DNA of 64,000 nt from Pachyseris speciosa (GCA_016490735.1 JAEMWC010000230.1:820001-884000), one strand, 5' to 3'; counted from the first letter of the stretch, positions 33,015-46,273 are shown. Numbers and translations: made by a program. The notes: a model not told the origin generated them from the letters alone.

Positions 33015-33185
33015 AGGTCAATTGTGGGTTCATATGTTCCCGTGAAAGAAATGAGTGTGAATGATATATGAAATGAATCATATATGAACTGCGGAAATGA
33101 AATCAAATGAAGAATGATCCTCGCAGTTGTGAACGCAATTTATTTTTAGTGTGAGTAATGTAACATTGAGTAATAAAACATTGAG

Positions 33186-33710
33186 TTGTCACGTATCGGA
33201 AAATGTCGATTCACCTTGTTTCTTTTGAAGTCTGAACAAACAATATGTTAAGAGAAGTGTCTATGCGAATGTTTGCAAGTTCAACGGCGAGAAGAAAGCT
33301 TTTAACATGAGTAAACTTAGCTCCAGATGGACTGCCGTGTTTCCTCGTGTCTGCTTCAGTAGACTGCGAGTACTCTCTAATACGTGCGCGCGCGAAGTTG
33401 CGAGGAGACGCGACGCGAGGGGAGCGCCAAAAATTAGGGACTACAGACGAAGGGGGTTTGACCTTTCACGGCCGAGTGATTCGGAAGTGTAAATCTCATA
33501 TCAACAGCAAGAATGATGGTTGTTGTCACGTATCGGAAAACGTCGATTCACCTTGTGTCTTTGAAGTCTGAACAACTAATATGTTAAGAGAAGTGTCTAT
33601 ACGAATGTTTGCAAGTTCAACAGCGAGAAGAAAGAATTTAACATGACCAAAATTTAACTCCAGATGGACTGCCGTGTTCCCCGTATCCGCTCCATTGATA
33701 TGTACATTTT
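33186..33710. repeat. direct repeat, about 170 bp, spaced about 340 bp
   Basis: 33186-33360 and 33522-33700 share 'tgtcacgtatcggaaaa', 'gttaagagaagtgtctat' and 'tccagatggactgccgtgtt'. The spacer is GC-rich around 33390-33440 with short frames that are not recognised. Confidence 0.75.
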
Positions 33711-36700
33711 GTTGAATAACTCAAGTACGGGATATCACACACCCCTGAGACTTTGACAGGTAGTTTAATTACTATTTTCCCACAATATCTCAATTTCTGG
33801 ACTTTAATTTTTGAATGATAAGCGATTAGTTTTTACAAATGTACTAGCGTCACTTGAAACTGTCCAGAAACGTTCCTTTCTTGTGTTTCAAATGACCCTG
33901 GATTGACGTATTTTTAAACAGTTTCACTCTGCTAATTAATTTTCTACTCACATTTCACCGAGACTCCATTAACGTTTATGCGAAAAAATCCTACATCGTT
34001 CGATAAGCGTTTCCTTTCTCAAACAATTATCCATCGAAGCGAAAACAAGTGTGCTTAGTTTTTTGTTTTGGAATCAATACACTATTTTTATCACATTCAC
34101 AACGATAAACTTCTGTGGCCTAAAGGTCATTGTACCTGTCTGTGACGCAGCTAGCCCGGGTTCGATGTCTTTTAGTGGTATATATCACGGGCTTTATTTT
34201 TTCTGTTTCTCTTTTTCTTGATCTTTTAGAAATATTTTTTACAAGTGTTATAATTATTGTTCTCAATGGTTGAGCTGTATTTTAGAGGAATATATGTTGA
34301 TAGGGGTCTAAAGAAATAGACTCCAACACAAGCTAAGCACAATGCGTCCGATGTAAGAAAGACAGACTTCCCTCTATTCTTTTGTTTAGCGCTAAGTTAG
34401 GGATACAATACTGTTTTTTGCAAGCCCGAGTTTAGGCTAATTGTAGCCTCTTGTGTCTGATTACAATGAAGTGTCCACAAGCTTAAATTGTTATCGTTTT
34501 CGTGTGGTTAAAGAAACGTGATTTGAATTACACAAAGAACTGCAGCTGATGCAGTGTTTACCACATCTTATTCATTCCCCATCTCTTCTATTCCATTTGA
34601 TGTGAATGGCAATATTTGGACATCAACCTGACATTTTAAAGAAAATTAAAATGTAGAAGGCACAAAAAAATTAGATTATGAGCTCGAGATTTCCGTGTAT
34701 CGCGTGATAGCTTATGAAGGAGCAGCACGAATCATCTATCACGCATAGAGCGAATAATCAATTTTTTTGGTATAAATCTGCTACTAATTCAAAACTAAAC
34801 AAGTAAATTATCTAAATCCTCCTCACTGACACTTCGAAAACGCGAGAAGCGGCCGCCAATTTGCTGACAATCAGTACTCACTAAATATCACAGAATAGAT
34901 AGCGAGTAGCGTAGCCAATCAGAGAACGGCATTCGTGATAGAACGCTAGTAGATTTATACTAAACGTTCATGTTGTATTTGTAAATTTCTCTCTGGAGCC
35001 TTCTGAGGTGACGCTGCGAGCCTTCGGCCAATTTCGACTGTAGTTCTTTTTAAGTTTTGCAATGTTAGGTACCTTTTTAACAAAAAATATGGACATTTAG
35101 CTAGCGGAAAGCAGAAGTTAAAATGTTCAGGTTAATGAAATGGGTCTACGTGCCTGGTTTCTTTGGTCCGTCATTAAACTGAAGTAATCATCCATAGTAA
35201 ACAACCCACGCGTTTTCTCAGTCGTACGTGCAATTTACATCCAACATGTGATACTCAAAAAAGTAATTTTGCAAGTAATGATGCATCGACGCCATATTGC
35301 GTGCATTTCCAAAAAAGAGGGGAGAAGCAGCTGAGCGACAGTATACCAATTTTAAAAACTTTGAGCTGCTTCGCTAATGTGTCTTTTCTTCAAGCAATAA
35401 GCATTTTTTAGGGGCCAGAAGGAAATCAAGCTACTCTGGTGTCTGAGCACTGATTCGTGACACAAAGCTGATAACAGTTGGCGGGATCGTTGGACGTATA
35501 GCAGTGATAATCAATGATATCTTCAATTTTCATTCTTGCTCTGTACGCAAACAGTCAAAGCGCAGAAGGGATATTAATTGCCGTGCCCCTTTCAATATAT
35601 TCTCTTCAGAATTTACTTGAAATGGAACCTAGCGGAAAATTAAACTGAAGACTAGCTCAATGCGTCTTGAATTTTCAATTTTCTTTCTATATGGTGATTG
35701 GAATCAATAACAATCGTATGCTGTTTATTACTTCACATTCATTCACCATCTCTTCTTATTGGTATACATGCATATGGTTACAATTCTGCATGGAATACTG
35801 AGCTCCATCCAAAGAAAGCATCGCCAGTACTTTACAAGTTATTTAACTTTAAGATAGTTCTGAGGACCTTTTTATAAGTAAAAAATTTCAGGTGCCATTC
35901 TCTCCAAAAATAAGTAGAGGGCACAAATAGGATATCGCGGTTCTTGTATTCCATATTAAGATATCGTCGTCAAACAACTTTGAAGTTAATGAATAAGGAC
36001 GGACTGTCTACCTCAATGCGTTTTTTTACTACTTTTGTTAGGTTTCTAGAACCGTGACTTGAATGACAAATAATTTTCGTGGGGCACATGTATGACACCT
36101 CATCTACGCACCATTTTTCTCTGTTAATTGACATATGGTTATATCTGGACGTAAAACTGACACCTTGTCATCCCAAAGACTCCGTGCGATAATTTCCATA
36201 TTTGCAATTGGAAAAAATCCTATATAAATGATTGATTCTCGGGATAATTCCTTGCAGGTGATCAAAATAGTGGGGACAATGGTAATGATGGGTCAATTGT
36301 TTCTTTAGATGATCTTTCCGTTTCACAATTTGCCTTAAGTCATATTGTACGCTATTTTGATCCACATTTTTTTATTATTTATTTTTCTTTCTTATTTAAG
36401 ATTCCCATTTCCTTAGTCTTTGTGCAGAAGAAACGAAAACAAGTTAACTGAAAGCCGTGTGACAAACGTATCAATTTTGCTGCCAGGACAAAACCAAATG
36501 TGATAAAAGGTTAGTATAGGAAAAAAAATAATACACACTTGTTGTCCCCCGGGAAACTACTCAGTTTTGTTTTCCCGACCTGATGTTTCCCGAGACAAAA
36601 TCGTGGAAAACGAACTAGTTTCCCAAGACTTTCACTTCAACAATCATAGCAAATCAAACAGAGACAGAACTACAAGAACAACTACTTTATTCAAAAGCCT

Positions 36701-37054
36701 GCTACATGAATGAATAATTTTGCAGATGTTTCAAAGTACCTGAAAAAGTATATGTTTTTCTTGTATTTTCCGAATCTTTTCCTTCTATTAGATGCTGAAG
36801 TTTTTCGGCTAATAACAGAGAAAAACATTTCTGTTAGCCTCAGGTTCCATGACGTTTGTATTATCGCTGTCTTAACCTTTTTCCCGTCAAATGCCATGAG
36901 CGGGCAACATTACGAAATGTTGACCGCTGTTGCACGTGATCAGAGCGTGGAGTTGAAGGTGGCCTGATGTTGTCGCTGGAATCTCAGCTCGTTTTTCAAA
37001 ATTTGCTTTCGTTTTTGTTTTCTCCCGGTTTGACCCATTTGTTTTACTATGAAC
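33711..37054. other. intergenic; partial match to 48850-49650
   Basis: About 35100-35800 is collinear with 48850-49650 ('agtaattttgcaagta', 'gcatttccaaaaa', 'gagaagcag', 'cagtatacca'), placing it in the GPCR3/GPCR4 upstream duplication. About 34945-34990 resembles 7857-7900. Near 36545-36640 a degraded relative of the 37668 hairpin occurs. No gene was seen. Confidence 0.5.
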
Positions 37055-37950
37055 AAATCACTTAATGATTGGTCCCTTGGGGAACAGTGAATTTTGTTTC
37101 CCTCGAACAAAATTCACTGTTCCCCTCGGGACCAGTCATTAAGTGTTAATTGTTATACACCTAGACTTTCACTCAACAAAACGAGCACTGCGATTGGTTG
37201 ATTCTTGGTCACGTGCCCCTGACCAAATTCAAATGTATCCCGACCGGGATACAATTCCGCAGTTGTTGCCCGCGCGCCGGATACAACAGCACGTGATTAG
37301 TGCATGACTAAAAAGTGGCATGATCTTCAGCTGGTGCTCACGTCAGCTTGATTGACGAGGGGGGACCTGAGAACACTGCCAGTTTTCAGTTTAAACCAAC
37401 GATAATACAAAAGTTATGGAACCTGAGACTAAAAGGAAACGTTTTTCTCCGGTATAAACCGAAGCAATTCAGCATCTAATAGGTGGAAAAGATTCGGAAA
37501 TACAAGAAAGGCATATTCTACTTTTTCAGGTACTTTTAAACATTTGTAAATTATTCATTCAGCAGGCTTGTGAATAAAGACGTGTTCTGGTAATGCCGTC
37601 TTTGTTTGTTTGTTTGTCAGTTCATTTTGCTGTGATTGTTGAAGGGAAAGTCTCGGTATATAACAAAGCACTTAATGTACGGTCCCTCGGGAAACTAGTT
37701 AGTTTTGTTTTCCCTCGGGTCCTGATGTTTCCCGAGACGTAGTCGAGGGAGACATCAGGACTCTCGGGAAAGCAAAACTAACTGTTTCCCTCGGGACCAT
37801 ACATTAAGTGTATATTGAAACATGGTCGGGATACATTTGAATTTGATCAGGGGTACGTGACCAGGAATCAACCAACCACCGTGGTCGTTTGTGAAAGTCA
37901 AAGTTTGTGAGAGTGAAAGTCTAGGTGTATTACAAGTGCAGTTTCTTATC
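37055..37950. mobile_element. inverted-repeat element with internal hairpins
   Basis: 37140-37240 ('acacctagactttcact', 'gtcacgtgcccctga') returns inverted at 37810-37935 ('tcaggggtacgtgacca', 'agtgaaagtctaggtgta'). Each arm is capped by a hairpin: CACTTAATGATTGGTCCC at 37060-37145 and CACTTAATGTACGGTCCC at 37668-37809, each with CCCTCGGGA steps. No transposase. Likely a nested or composite MITE. Confidence 0.65.
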
Positions 37951-39249
37951 AGTACATCAGCCAAACACCTTCAGTTGATAGATTGACTAATATATGGCTC
38001 TTACTTAAGTCACAAAGTTACTGCAAAATTACGTGGTATACGCTCAGTTTGTTCAGTCTAGTACATGTTATACAGGACATAAAATTTGCAAATCTAACCT
38101 TCTAGGGAATGAATGTAGGAGATTTATTCGTGTTAAGAATATACATAAGTGATCAGCTAACAGGAAATATCACGGCTGGTGAACGAAGCGAATAAGACGG
38201 AATAATGTTAAAGAAAGAAGTTGATAACTCTTTGAAAATGAAAACTAAAAAAACGCCGAATTAACCACAATATGACAGTTTTTTTAGTGCTTTTTAAACT
38301 ACCTTTTGCGCTCGGTTTACTCATGATGTTTTCCCTTTCAAAACTGAATACAAAAGATGACGTCAGCAAAGATGGCCATACGTGGTTTCTGTTAATAATG
38401 TTTTTAATCGCTTTGCAGTAGTTCCCCGAGCCAATAAAATTCTCAAATTCTGTATATGTTATGTCTCTAACAAAGGATGTGTAAAGCCTAATTAATCTTC
38501 ATTTTGCTTTCCTTGTCACTGCGTTGTCGCGCAGAGCTTCAACAGTCCATATATTTATCACTTAATGAGTTTGATAAAAATCTGTTCAAATACGAAATTC
38601 AGTATTCCAATGCTAAAAGTTAATCACAGTCATTGTTATCACTATCATTATCTTTTTGTTATTTCAAAAATGCTTATCTTGAAGCTTACCTGCTTGCTCC
38701 CGTGCTTCCTTCAATTATGGGCTAACTCACTTACCCACTTCATTGCTTATTAGATCTGATCATATAATTGCATACATACAGTAACTTGTTTATTACTCAC
38801 TTGATAACTAAACTTGTATAAACAAATTACACGTGTGTTCTCCAGTGTTATTTCCCTTTGGGTATCTTCGTTAGATAAGATGTGCTTCTTTTAATGTGAG
38901 ATTCTAGTTTCCGAGGAGTTTGTTCAGAGAAGTCTGAATGCTTCTCCTTTCATAAAAGCAAGTAGAATCTTGTTGCTCACTCGCGAGCGAGATTCACGAA
39001 CGTTGTCGTCAAATGCGTGAAAAATATCCACGAACTACTATGTTCTTGATTGCACCAAAGGCTGTGCGACGAGAAAGGCGACGACCATAGCTCATTCTTC
39101 AAGCTCCCTGAAGGAATGGTCAGTTCTGCAGTGTGAATTCCAAGACTCCGTCATTTGGATTTATTGATGCGATCTTTGATTGTCATGATCGTGAACCCAG
39201 AACATAAAAAGAGCGACTGCTTTAGCGCACTGGTGTCAAAATAGGGCAC
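37951..39249. other. intergenic, nothing recognised
   Basis: AT-rich, only short frames. Confidence 0.45.
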
Positions 39250-39258
39250 GCTTTTTAG

Positions 39259-41472
39259 CATCCTCGGAGACCCAGGGGCAGAGAGTCGGGTTGGGACGAA
39301 GATTCAGGACGAGCGAAAGTTTACAAGACGGACGGGAGAGCCCCTGGGAACATTTCTTTATCGGACTTGTTCCAGAAGCTATTGAAATCCAGCTTCGTGA
39401 TTGGGCGGAAATTTTCTGGCAAGGAATTTTTTTCTGCCCAATTGGCGATCAGCTTATATACTCCTTTCGTGACTCCTTACACCAACAAGTAAGCGGTCAA
39501 TCTACTGTCGACCATATTTTTAGTGGTTTCACTTGTCTCGTCCGTTCGACAAATTTATCCTACGAGGAACATTTTGGTGGCAAGGGACCCACAAACAACA
39601 AGCGACAATAACTTGCAAGGAACTAGAAAAATCAAAATGAAGATCGACCGCAGGCATCGTAAACTTCACGCGAAGAACAGCATGTAACTCGGTCTCTTTC
39701 TGTGGTTAGGATCATTGTTGTTTGGTTTGGGCTTTTTTCTCTGGTTTACTTACGGGCAGTGGGCCGCTCCTGAAACTCTTCGGGGCGATGAAATTTCTGT
39801 TGCACGGGCCGGACAAGTTTGCCGATCGGGCGAGAAGTACACAGCTCGGCGTTTATCGAACCTTGCAATCGACCTTGCAATCGACGTACCGTCTCAGCTC
39901 AATTTCGAGAGAGACCACAAAAAGGCCTTAGAGAAAGTGTACAGTTACACTGTGATACATTGCAATGTTTTGGTTTTCATATATTTGACTGGTATCTGTT
40001 GGCCAATATGCTTTTCTTCCCAAGGTGTGCATAAAAATATTGCAGATTGCCTTGCAGTTGTGATAATTGCTAATTGTGTGCACATGTAAGATGCATGGTT
40101 TTTGCACAAGCTGACACAAGTCAGTTTACCATCATCATTCACTGAAACACCTGCAATAGGCTAATCACAGCAAGTGCACTGCACAAGATATTCAGCAATA
40201 CCATATCACACTGCCTAATTCTTAGCAGCTATGAAAGCCCTGTAATGCTACAAAAGGTATCAGGTCAATACCGTACCCCAATTACCATGCAAAACATCTG
40301 CCACAAATCTGCTAAGGTCTCAAAAAATTATGCTAACTCTACCAATAGTAAGGAAAACATTAAGTGTCTATATGCTCAAGAGGGTGATGATGTTTGTAAA
40401 AATCTGTTTTCATCTTAACATAATACATGCCATTTCCCATTCCTTTCCCCCCAAAACACGAGTAGTTTCTATTCGAGTCTTACTCTATAACCAAGGTAAT
40501 CACCTATTTCAAAAGCATAATCTGAACTCACATCAACGTCAAAACGGCATCTGTATGCAAGAGAATGTCAGAGTATTGGGAAACTGATTTTGATTTGATA
40601 AATTGGTTTGTGATTTCGGCCTCCGTACTTAAACTTCCACACAATAGCAGCCTTCAAGCCCAATGACCTTAACCACTTAACCTGGTCTTTCATGATTGCC
40701 ATAATATAAGCGGATGGAGAGACAACCACAACTACAGGTAAATTATTTTGAACTGGATTTTCTCAGGCCATTTCAAGGTCTCTCGAAACTGAGCTGAGAT
40801 CATCTGAGACGCGACTTCGAGTAGATTGTAAGCAGTGGAAGGTTCGATTTCGTGAACAAAACAAAATTCAATGGCTGCGTTTCATTCGCGCGATCGGTAA
40901 ACTTGCCTGGCCTGTGCAACAGAAATTCCATCGCCCCGAAAAGTTTCAGGAGCGGCCCACTGCCTGTGAGTACACCAGAGAAAAACAAAAGCTCATACCA
41001 AACAACAACAATTGTGGCCGAGTTGTCAACAATCTGCAACAACTCTTCGCGTGAAGTTTACGATACCTGCGATCAGTCTTCATCTTGATTTTTCTAGTTC
41101 CTTACAAGTGATTTTTGCTGGAGTAGAAGTTGAATTTGTCGATATCTGGATTTTGTGGGCCCCTTTCCATCATAACTTTTCTCGAAGTGTCGATACAGCG
41201 ATCGAAACTATGGCTGACAGCAGATTGGACGTTTGACCCTCGGTATAAGAAGTCACGAAAGGAGTGCGATATATAAGCTGATCGCCGATTGGGCAGAAAA
41301 AAATTCCTTGCCAGAAAATTTCCGCCCAATCAGGAAAACTGGATTTCAATAGCTTCTGGCACTAGTCCGATAAAGAAATGTTCCCAGGGGCTCTCCCGAC
41401 TGTCTTGTAAACTTTCGCTCGTCCCGAATCTTTGTCCCGTCCCGACTATCTGCCCCTGGGTCTCCGAGGATG
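39259..41472. mobile_element. Mutator-like (MULE-type) element, non-autonomous
   Basis: The ends are inverted: CATCCTCGGAGACCCAGGGG at the left and its complement at the right. The inverted arms run about 700 bp each with indels (39259-39940 and 40740-41472); landmarks 'gcccctgggaacatttcttt', 'gattgggcggaaattttctg' and 'tcctgaaactcttcggggcg' are all mirrored. A perfect 9-bp target-site duplication GCTTTTTAG lies at 39250-39258 and 41473-41481. Long TIRs with 9-bp TSD fit Mutator-like elements. The 800-bp centre encodes no transposase. Confidence 0.85.
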
Positions 41473-41481
41473 GCTTTTTAG

Positions 41482-42288
41482 CTGAATTTTGTTCTTTGAA
41501 TCATTCCGCATGTATTACATTCGCATAATTATGCCATTTTACAAGTCATGCAACAAGCCATTCCTGAAACTCATACCAGTCTTTTACCCTCCACCGCGGT
41601 AATGTTTTCGGTTTCAGTTCTGATACATATTTTCTTGAAGAACACGTCACAAAAGAAACCAAGATTATTAACTGAAAATTTAAAAACTATAATTCATAAA
41701 TTCGGCGCCATTATCTTGAAACCTTCCCACAAAGAGGGCCCTTATTTTCTGCTAAGTTTAAAAATAAAAGGTACGAAAATATTCATAGGCTTTTGCTAGA
41801 GAAGCATTACAGATCATTAAGTTTGACCATTTGTACTTATTTTAAAAAAGGAGATATAAAACTCCTAATTGCATAAGCTTGCTATATCAAAATGGATCAA
41901 TTTCCTTAAAAATACATACACGCAAGTAACTAGATTAAATTTCCCATAGATTTCTAAAAGTGTTATATCACCAAGCTAGGCAACTATTAAATTACTCTTG
42001 CTCACTCACTCATTCATTCCCCGCGCACGTACGCACTCATGCACGTATCCACTCACACAGGCTCGCGCACACGCAGTCACTCACTCACTCACTCACACAC
42101 ACACACACACACACACTCACACTCACGCACTCACTGACTCACTGACTCACTGGCTCACTCTATTACTCAGTTACTTAAGAGCTTTTCTTCAAATTGTCCG
42201 TTGCCCCATTAACAAATTCCCTTTCTTGTGCTCAGTGAGCTACCATTATAGTCTGTAAATTTTAAGATAGACGTTTGGTTTATTTGCA
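41482..42288. other. GPCR3 upstream region with microsatellites
   Basis: A (CACT/CA)n-rich tract spans about 41998-42165. The region ends with a pyrimidine-rich 3' splice site, TTTATTTGCAG at 42289, which would start the GPCR3 exon. Confidence 0.6.
41998..42165. repeat. (ACTC)n/(AC)n microsatellite
   Basis: Blocks of 'cactcactcactca' and 'cacacacacacacaca' with small variants. The open frames over it (MLTHSFIPRA..., SLTHSLTHTHTH) are artefacts of the repeat. Confidence 0.9.
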
Positions 42289-42365
42289 GGTTACCAAGGC
42301 TGCTTTCCTAACGAAAAAACAAAAAAATAAAAGGTCTATCTAGGGATAGTGAAGCTTTTACAATA

Positions 42366-43408
42366 ATGAACAATTCCACTCACATTAACCCGCATGATGA
42401 CGCGTCGTGTCCTTACCGAAACGCAATTTCTGTATTCTTCACAACAGCCATGGTTACAATTACCTTGGGGCTTCCATTGGCAATCTTCTAGTGTTTGTCA
42501 CTGTGTATAAAACTCCAAGCCTTCGAACAAGCACCAACTACTACTACGTCAATATTGCGGTTTCTGATTTCATTGCAAGTCTCACCGCCTGGCCTTTGTA
42601 CCTGACTGATGAGATAATCACAAGTAAAGGGAGCCTTATCCAAGGTCCTCTTGCAACAGTCGGATGTAAAGTAGGAATGTATGTGAGAGCTCTGTCAATT
42701 TCAGTATCAATGTTAAACTTGGTGCTAATCGCCGTTGACAGATTCATCGCTACTGTGTTTCCCTTAAAAGCCTCTCTGCTGTCGAGAAAAAAAAGAGTGA
42801 CTCTGATGCTTTTGGCATGGTCGATACCAATGGGCTATTGTGTGCCCATGTTTTACTTTTCCAAAGTTGAAGACGTCGGTGAGGAAACATTCTGTCGATT
42901 TGCTTGGGGTGACAACGTCGCCATTATTATTTTTTACGTAGTAGGTTTTACTATGTTAATTATTTCACCTTTAATTACTATATTCATCTTGTATTCTCGC
43001 ATTATTCGTGCTTTGAAACAGAGGCCCACACCTGGATGCGATGCAGGAAACAATATCGCTGAACAAAAAAGGCGCGAACAGAGCCAAAACATTATGAGAA
43101 TATTCAAAACAATTGCTATAGGGTACTCTGTGTGCATCTTCCTTTTTAGTGTTTATTTGATTTTGAAGATGACTTTTCCCGAAATTTTTATGAAAGATCA
43201 GTGCAAGTGGATTCTTGGGGTTTCATATTTCTTATTTCCTTCTCTCAGCACTGTAATCAACCCAGTTATTTTATTTTTATTTAGTTCTAATTTCCGTCTT
43301 GCTTTGCAAGCTTTTTGTCCGTGCTGCTTTCAAAGATACCTCTCGTGCTGCAAAAGGAGAGATGTATCAGTCTCACCGCCGATACACATGTGTTCAAGGG
43401 ACGTATAA
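42366..43408 (+). pseudogene. class A GPCR 3, frameshifted in TM1
   Basis: ATG at 42366 opens MNNSTHINPHDDASCPY and ISVFFTTAM, matching GPCR4, but the frame stops in TM1. One base is missing in the GGGG run near 42474; the next frame continues from ASIGNLLVFVTV through DRFIATVFPL (DRF for DRY), cysteines at GCKVGM and TFCRFA, the loop AEQKRREQSQNIMRIF and NPVILF, to 43408. The tail is shortened relative to GPCR4 (SVSPPIHMCSRDV). An exon edge at 42290 agrees with a 5' UTR intron. If the missing G is an assembly error the gene is intact. Ligand unknown. Confidence 0.85.
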
Positions 43409-44109
43409 GGAAGACACTTAAAAGATCAAGGAAGAAGATAGTCTTAGGACTGAAAACTCCCTAAAGGGTTTACGTAATGGCAATGATACTGACTAATTAA
43501 GCGTTTTGCCGCATTACTGCATGGCCTATATATTAAAGAATGTAACGTGGTACTAGACTCTGGATTGCATATATCGTTTCATTTCCAATTGATAGCTATA
43601 GTCTTTTTAAGTGTTATGCTTTCTTGGGAAAACGAAAGCTGTTAATTGTTTTATATTCGTACTTACTGGCAACTGGAATTTGAGCTGTTTCATAGCAACA
43701 GGCGAGAACTACAGTAGGAAATTAAGCATGCCAATCGCCCCAGCAACGCAATGCAGGTACAGTGGTGATTACAAAACTTTATTATAAGACGACCATTTTA
43801 AGGAAATGTATAATCCCCCATTAGTCTGTGCGATACCTAACAGGCAGATGGAGACTAATAAAAGAATCAGGATAAATAGGCCATTAAACGTATTTACCCA
43901 AGCCTGGCCTGTTCCTGGTTCACAGATTTTGCCGGACTAGTGCAAACGCAAATAGAAATCAGGGGCGCTTAACGTCAAGTTTCGGTAGATATCTGTTCTG
44001 TGGAGGGTAGTTCGCCTAAGGCTTTCGGCATCGATTAAGGAGTGCACCTAGATTTTTGTAATTGAAATTAAACGTGGCCTAAAAGATTCACAACTGAGGG
44101 GACATCAGC
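43409..44109. other. GPCR3 downstream region
   Basis: Up to about 43890 it is collinear with the GPCR4 3' flank (53420-53770, then 54640-54740). No gene was seen. Confidence 0.5.
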
Positions 44110-44803
44110 TGCAAAAGAGCTGCAAAAATTTATAGAGATAAGATTCTAATCCTTCAAAACCGAGCCCTTCGCTCAATGTATTTTGGTGACTACAGATCTC
44201 ATGCAATCCCGTTTTTTGTTTCTTCTCGTCTTCTTCCTCTGGACATGCTTTACTTTACATCAGTTGCCATCTTGATGCATGACATATCCAATAACTTGTC
44301 ACCTCCTAACATATCTAACTTATTTACTTACCAAGCTAATATTCATTCCTATGAGACAAGATCATCTTCAAGAGGCGACTATTTTGTCGAAAGTTCAAGA
44401 TTAGATATACAAAAAAAGGCTTTTTCAAGAAATGGTGTTAGAATCTGGAATAGCTTGTCTTGTGAAGTGCGCCGGCTATCAAAACACAATTTTAAAAGTA
44501 AAATTCATGATTTCCTCCTCCATAGACTTGCAAAATACGATGATTATATTGATTTGTGTAATTTATTAGCAAAACTATAAGACTTCAGCTTGTTCTGTTC
44601 TCTTGCCATATCTTAAATGCATTGATGTATTTGTAATTTGTCTAGAATTATGAATCTCTTGCTCTGTAAATTTTTTATTTATTTTATAATATACGTATTT
44701 AACACTGCTCGCCCCGACTAGCCTTTGCTAACTGCGGGCAGTGCATATTTCTGTAATATTATTTCATAAATAAATTAAATAAACTTGAAACTTGAAACTT
44801 GAA
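44110..44803 (+). mobile_element. non-LTR retrotransposon (CR1/L2-like) 3' fragment
   Basis: Encodes the C-terminal end of an ORF2: RDKILILQNRALRSMYFGDY, then YETRSSSRGDYFVESSRLDI and GVRIWNSLSCEVRRLSKHNF, ending at a stop (44580). After about 200 bp of 3' UTR it ends in (CTTGAAA)n at 44783-44803, the short tandem tail typical of CR1/L2-like elements. It is 5'-truncated with no RT or endonuclease domain. Confidence 0.85.
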
Positions 44804-45175
44804 TCATCGTCCCTGAGGTTTTCAGGAAGGTCGTAATTGCTGTTTTTGGTCGTCAAAACGTCAGCTAGCATTTTCGGAAAGAAAAGCTCATTTCAGTTAT
44901 AATTTTTTCAAAGGAAGATTTTGTCCCCGAACAATTTCGGGCAATTAACCCTTTTCATACCAAGTAGGTGTCTTAGGTTTCTCGTCAGATAATTGTTACA
45001 AAAACAGCTCTCTAACTTAGCTTAGGGAAATCATACCGGACAATGAGTGCGTAGTGGATCTATTACAAAAACAGAAAGAGAACTACAATATCGACGAGCC
45101 AACAAAATTGTGAATCCATAACTGATTTTCACAAAACCTAGGTATGCAAACAAGATACGGCAGTAAGCAACGATG

Positions 45176-45370
45176 AATAGTCCATTTTACAATTGCATGC
45201 TCAGCGACGTGGCCTGTAAATGGAAAAGAGGCTGGCGGTGACCTTGTTGTGCTAACTGGTCTGCATTTACATGAGAAAGGGAGAGAGGTTTGTATCAAAG
45301 CAAGGTCACCTAAAGCCTCACTTTGACTCAAAGTCCAGGTCATTGAACACACAGTGTAAAATGGACTATT
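45176..45370. mobile_element. 195-bp element with 16-bp perfect TIR
   Basis: AATAGTCCATTTTACA at 45176 is perfectly inverted at 45355-45370. Interior non-coding. No target-site duplication could be read. Confidence 0.65.
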
Positions 45371-46273
45371 GGCTTTTCTCTAGTGGCAATTGGTTTTTGA
45401 GGGATGAGATGTTGCCCGTCTACGAGAGGCTCGCGAATAGCAAACAAATGGCGATTTCAATAAATAAATGTAGACTTCGAGGCCCAAAATGTTAACCTTA
45501 GCGTTGCATGACGATTGACTTTCCTCGCAATTTCGGCCATACACGTTGGATAGCACTCGATGACGCCGACCAAAGTATCGGACAATTAAATAAAATTGAA
45601 GTTGTGTCAAAAAAAGGCACAAAGCAAAGAACGAAGAAGAAAAGGCGGCTATTTAGCCCTTGGAATACCTTTTGCCTTTGATGGGGAGCTACCTTTTGAC
45701 CTTTCGGAGAAGAAAGAAGTCATAAACATCGAGTGAGCTGAGCGTAGATTCTTCCATGTCATAGCCATAATATGGGGCGCCAAATGAGGCAAAACATATC
45801 ACTAATCTCGAGATAAATCGTCCCTTGAAATATATATTAGAGCTCGTGATAAATACATTACTTTACTTGGTATATAAGTAACTTAAATTATCGCTTTTTT
45901 CACCTGTGATACAGATTATGATTTTGAAGTCTGTGATATACCTCTGACACAAACGCGAATAAAATCCCTTCTGTTTGTGATATACATTACAAATATGTTC
46001 GAGGAGGGAGGCATTGAGGTATATTAGAAACCAAAAAAACCGCCCAAAACCGAGAAACCAAAGTGAGTTTCGATTAAGATAGAAAATTGAATACAAAACC
46101 ATCAAAACCGAAAATTTACAGACCAGACTTTCCAAAACCTTAAAATCGATCTGGTAGATTGGTGGCACGTGGCCGGGATACGGACTGAACTATGTTTATG
46201 GTATTGGTTGGCCAAAGTTGTCGCAGATTTACTAAGCTTGGACTACGAATATAAAACTAAAGACGAGTACAAC

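Larger units (their letters stand above)
32607..33141. repeat. tRNA-bearing repeat, 250-bp units in tandem
   Basis: Units begin at 32607, 32857 and 33107 ('atgaagaatgatcctcgcag'), an exact 250-bp period; two full copies and 35 bp of a third. The copies are almost identical, with one visible difference (taatcaactg against taaccaactg) in the tRNA-like part. The architecture matches the 253-bp family at 26837. Confidence 0.9.

Noticed and set aside
34120..34190. Possible tRNA with a B-box-like GGGTTCGATG
   Set aside because: No acceptor or D-arm pairing could be built around it.
41960..42258. Open frames rich in THTH and SLTHSL
   Set aside because: Translation of a CACT/CA microsatellite; no protein-like composition outside it.
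45863..46168. 101-codon minus-strand frame rich in F, Y and L
   Set aside because: Composition follows the local AT-rich sequence; no motif or neighbour supports it.
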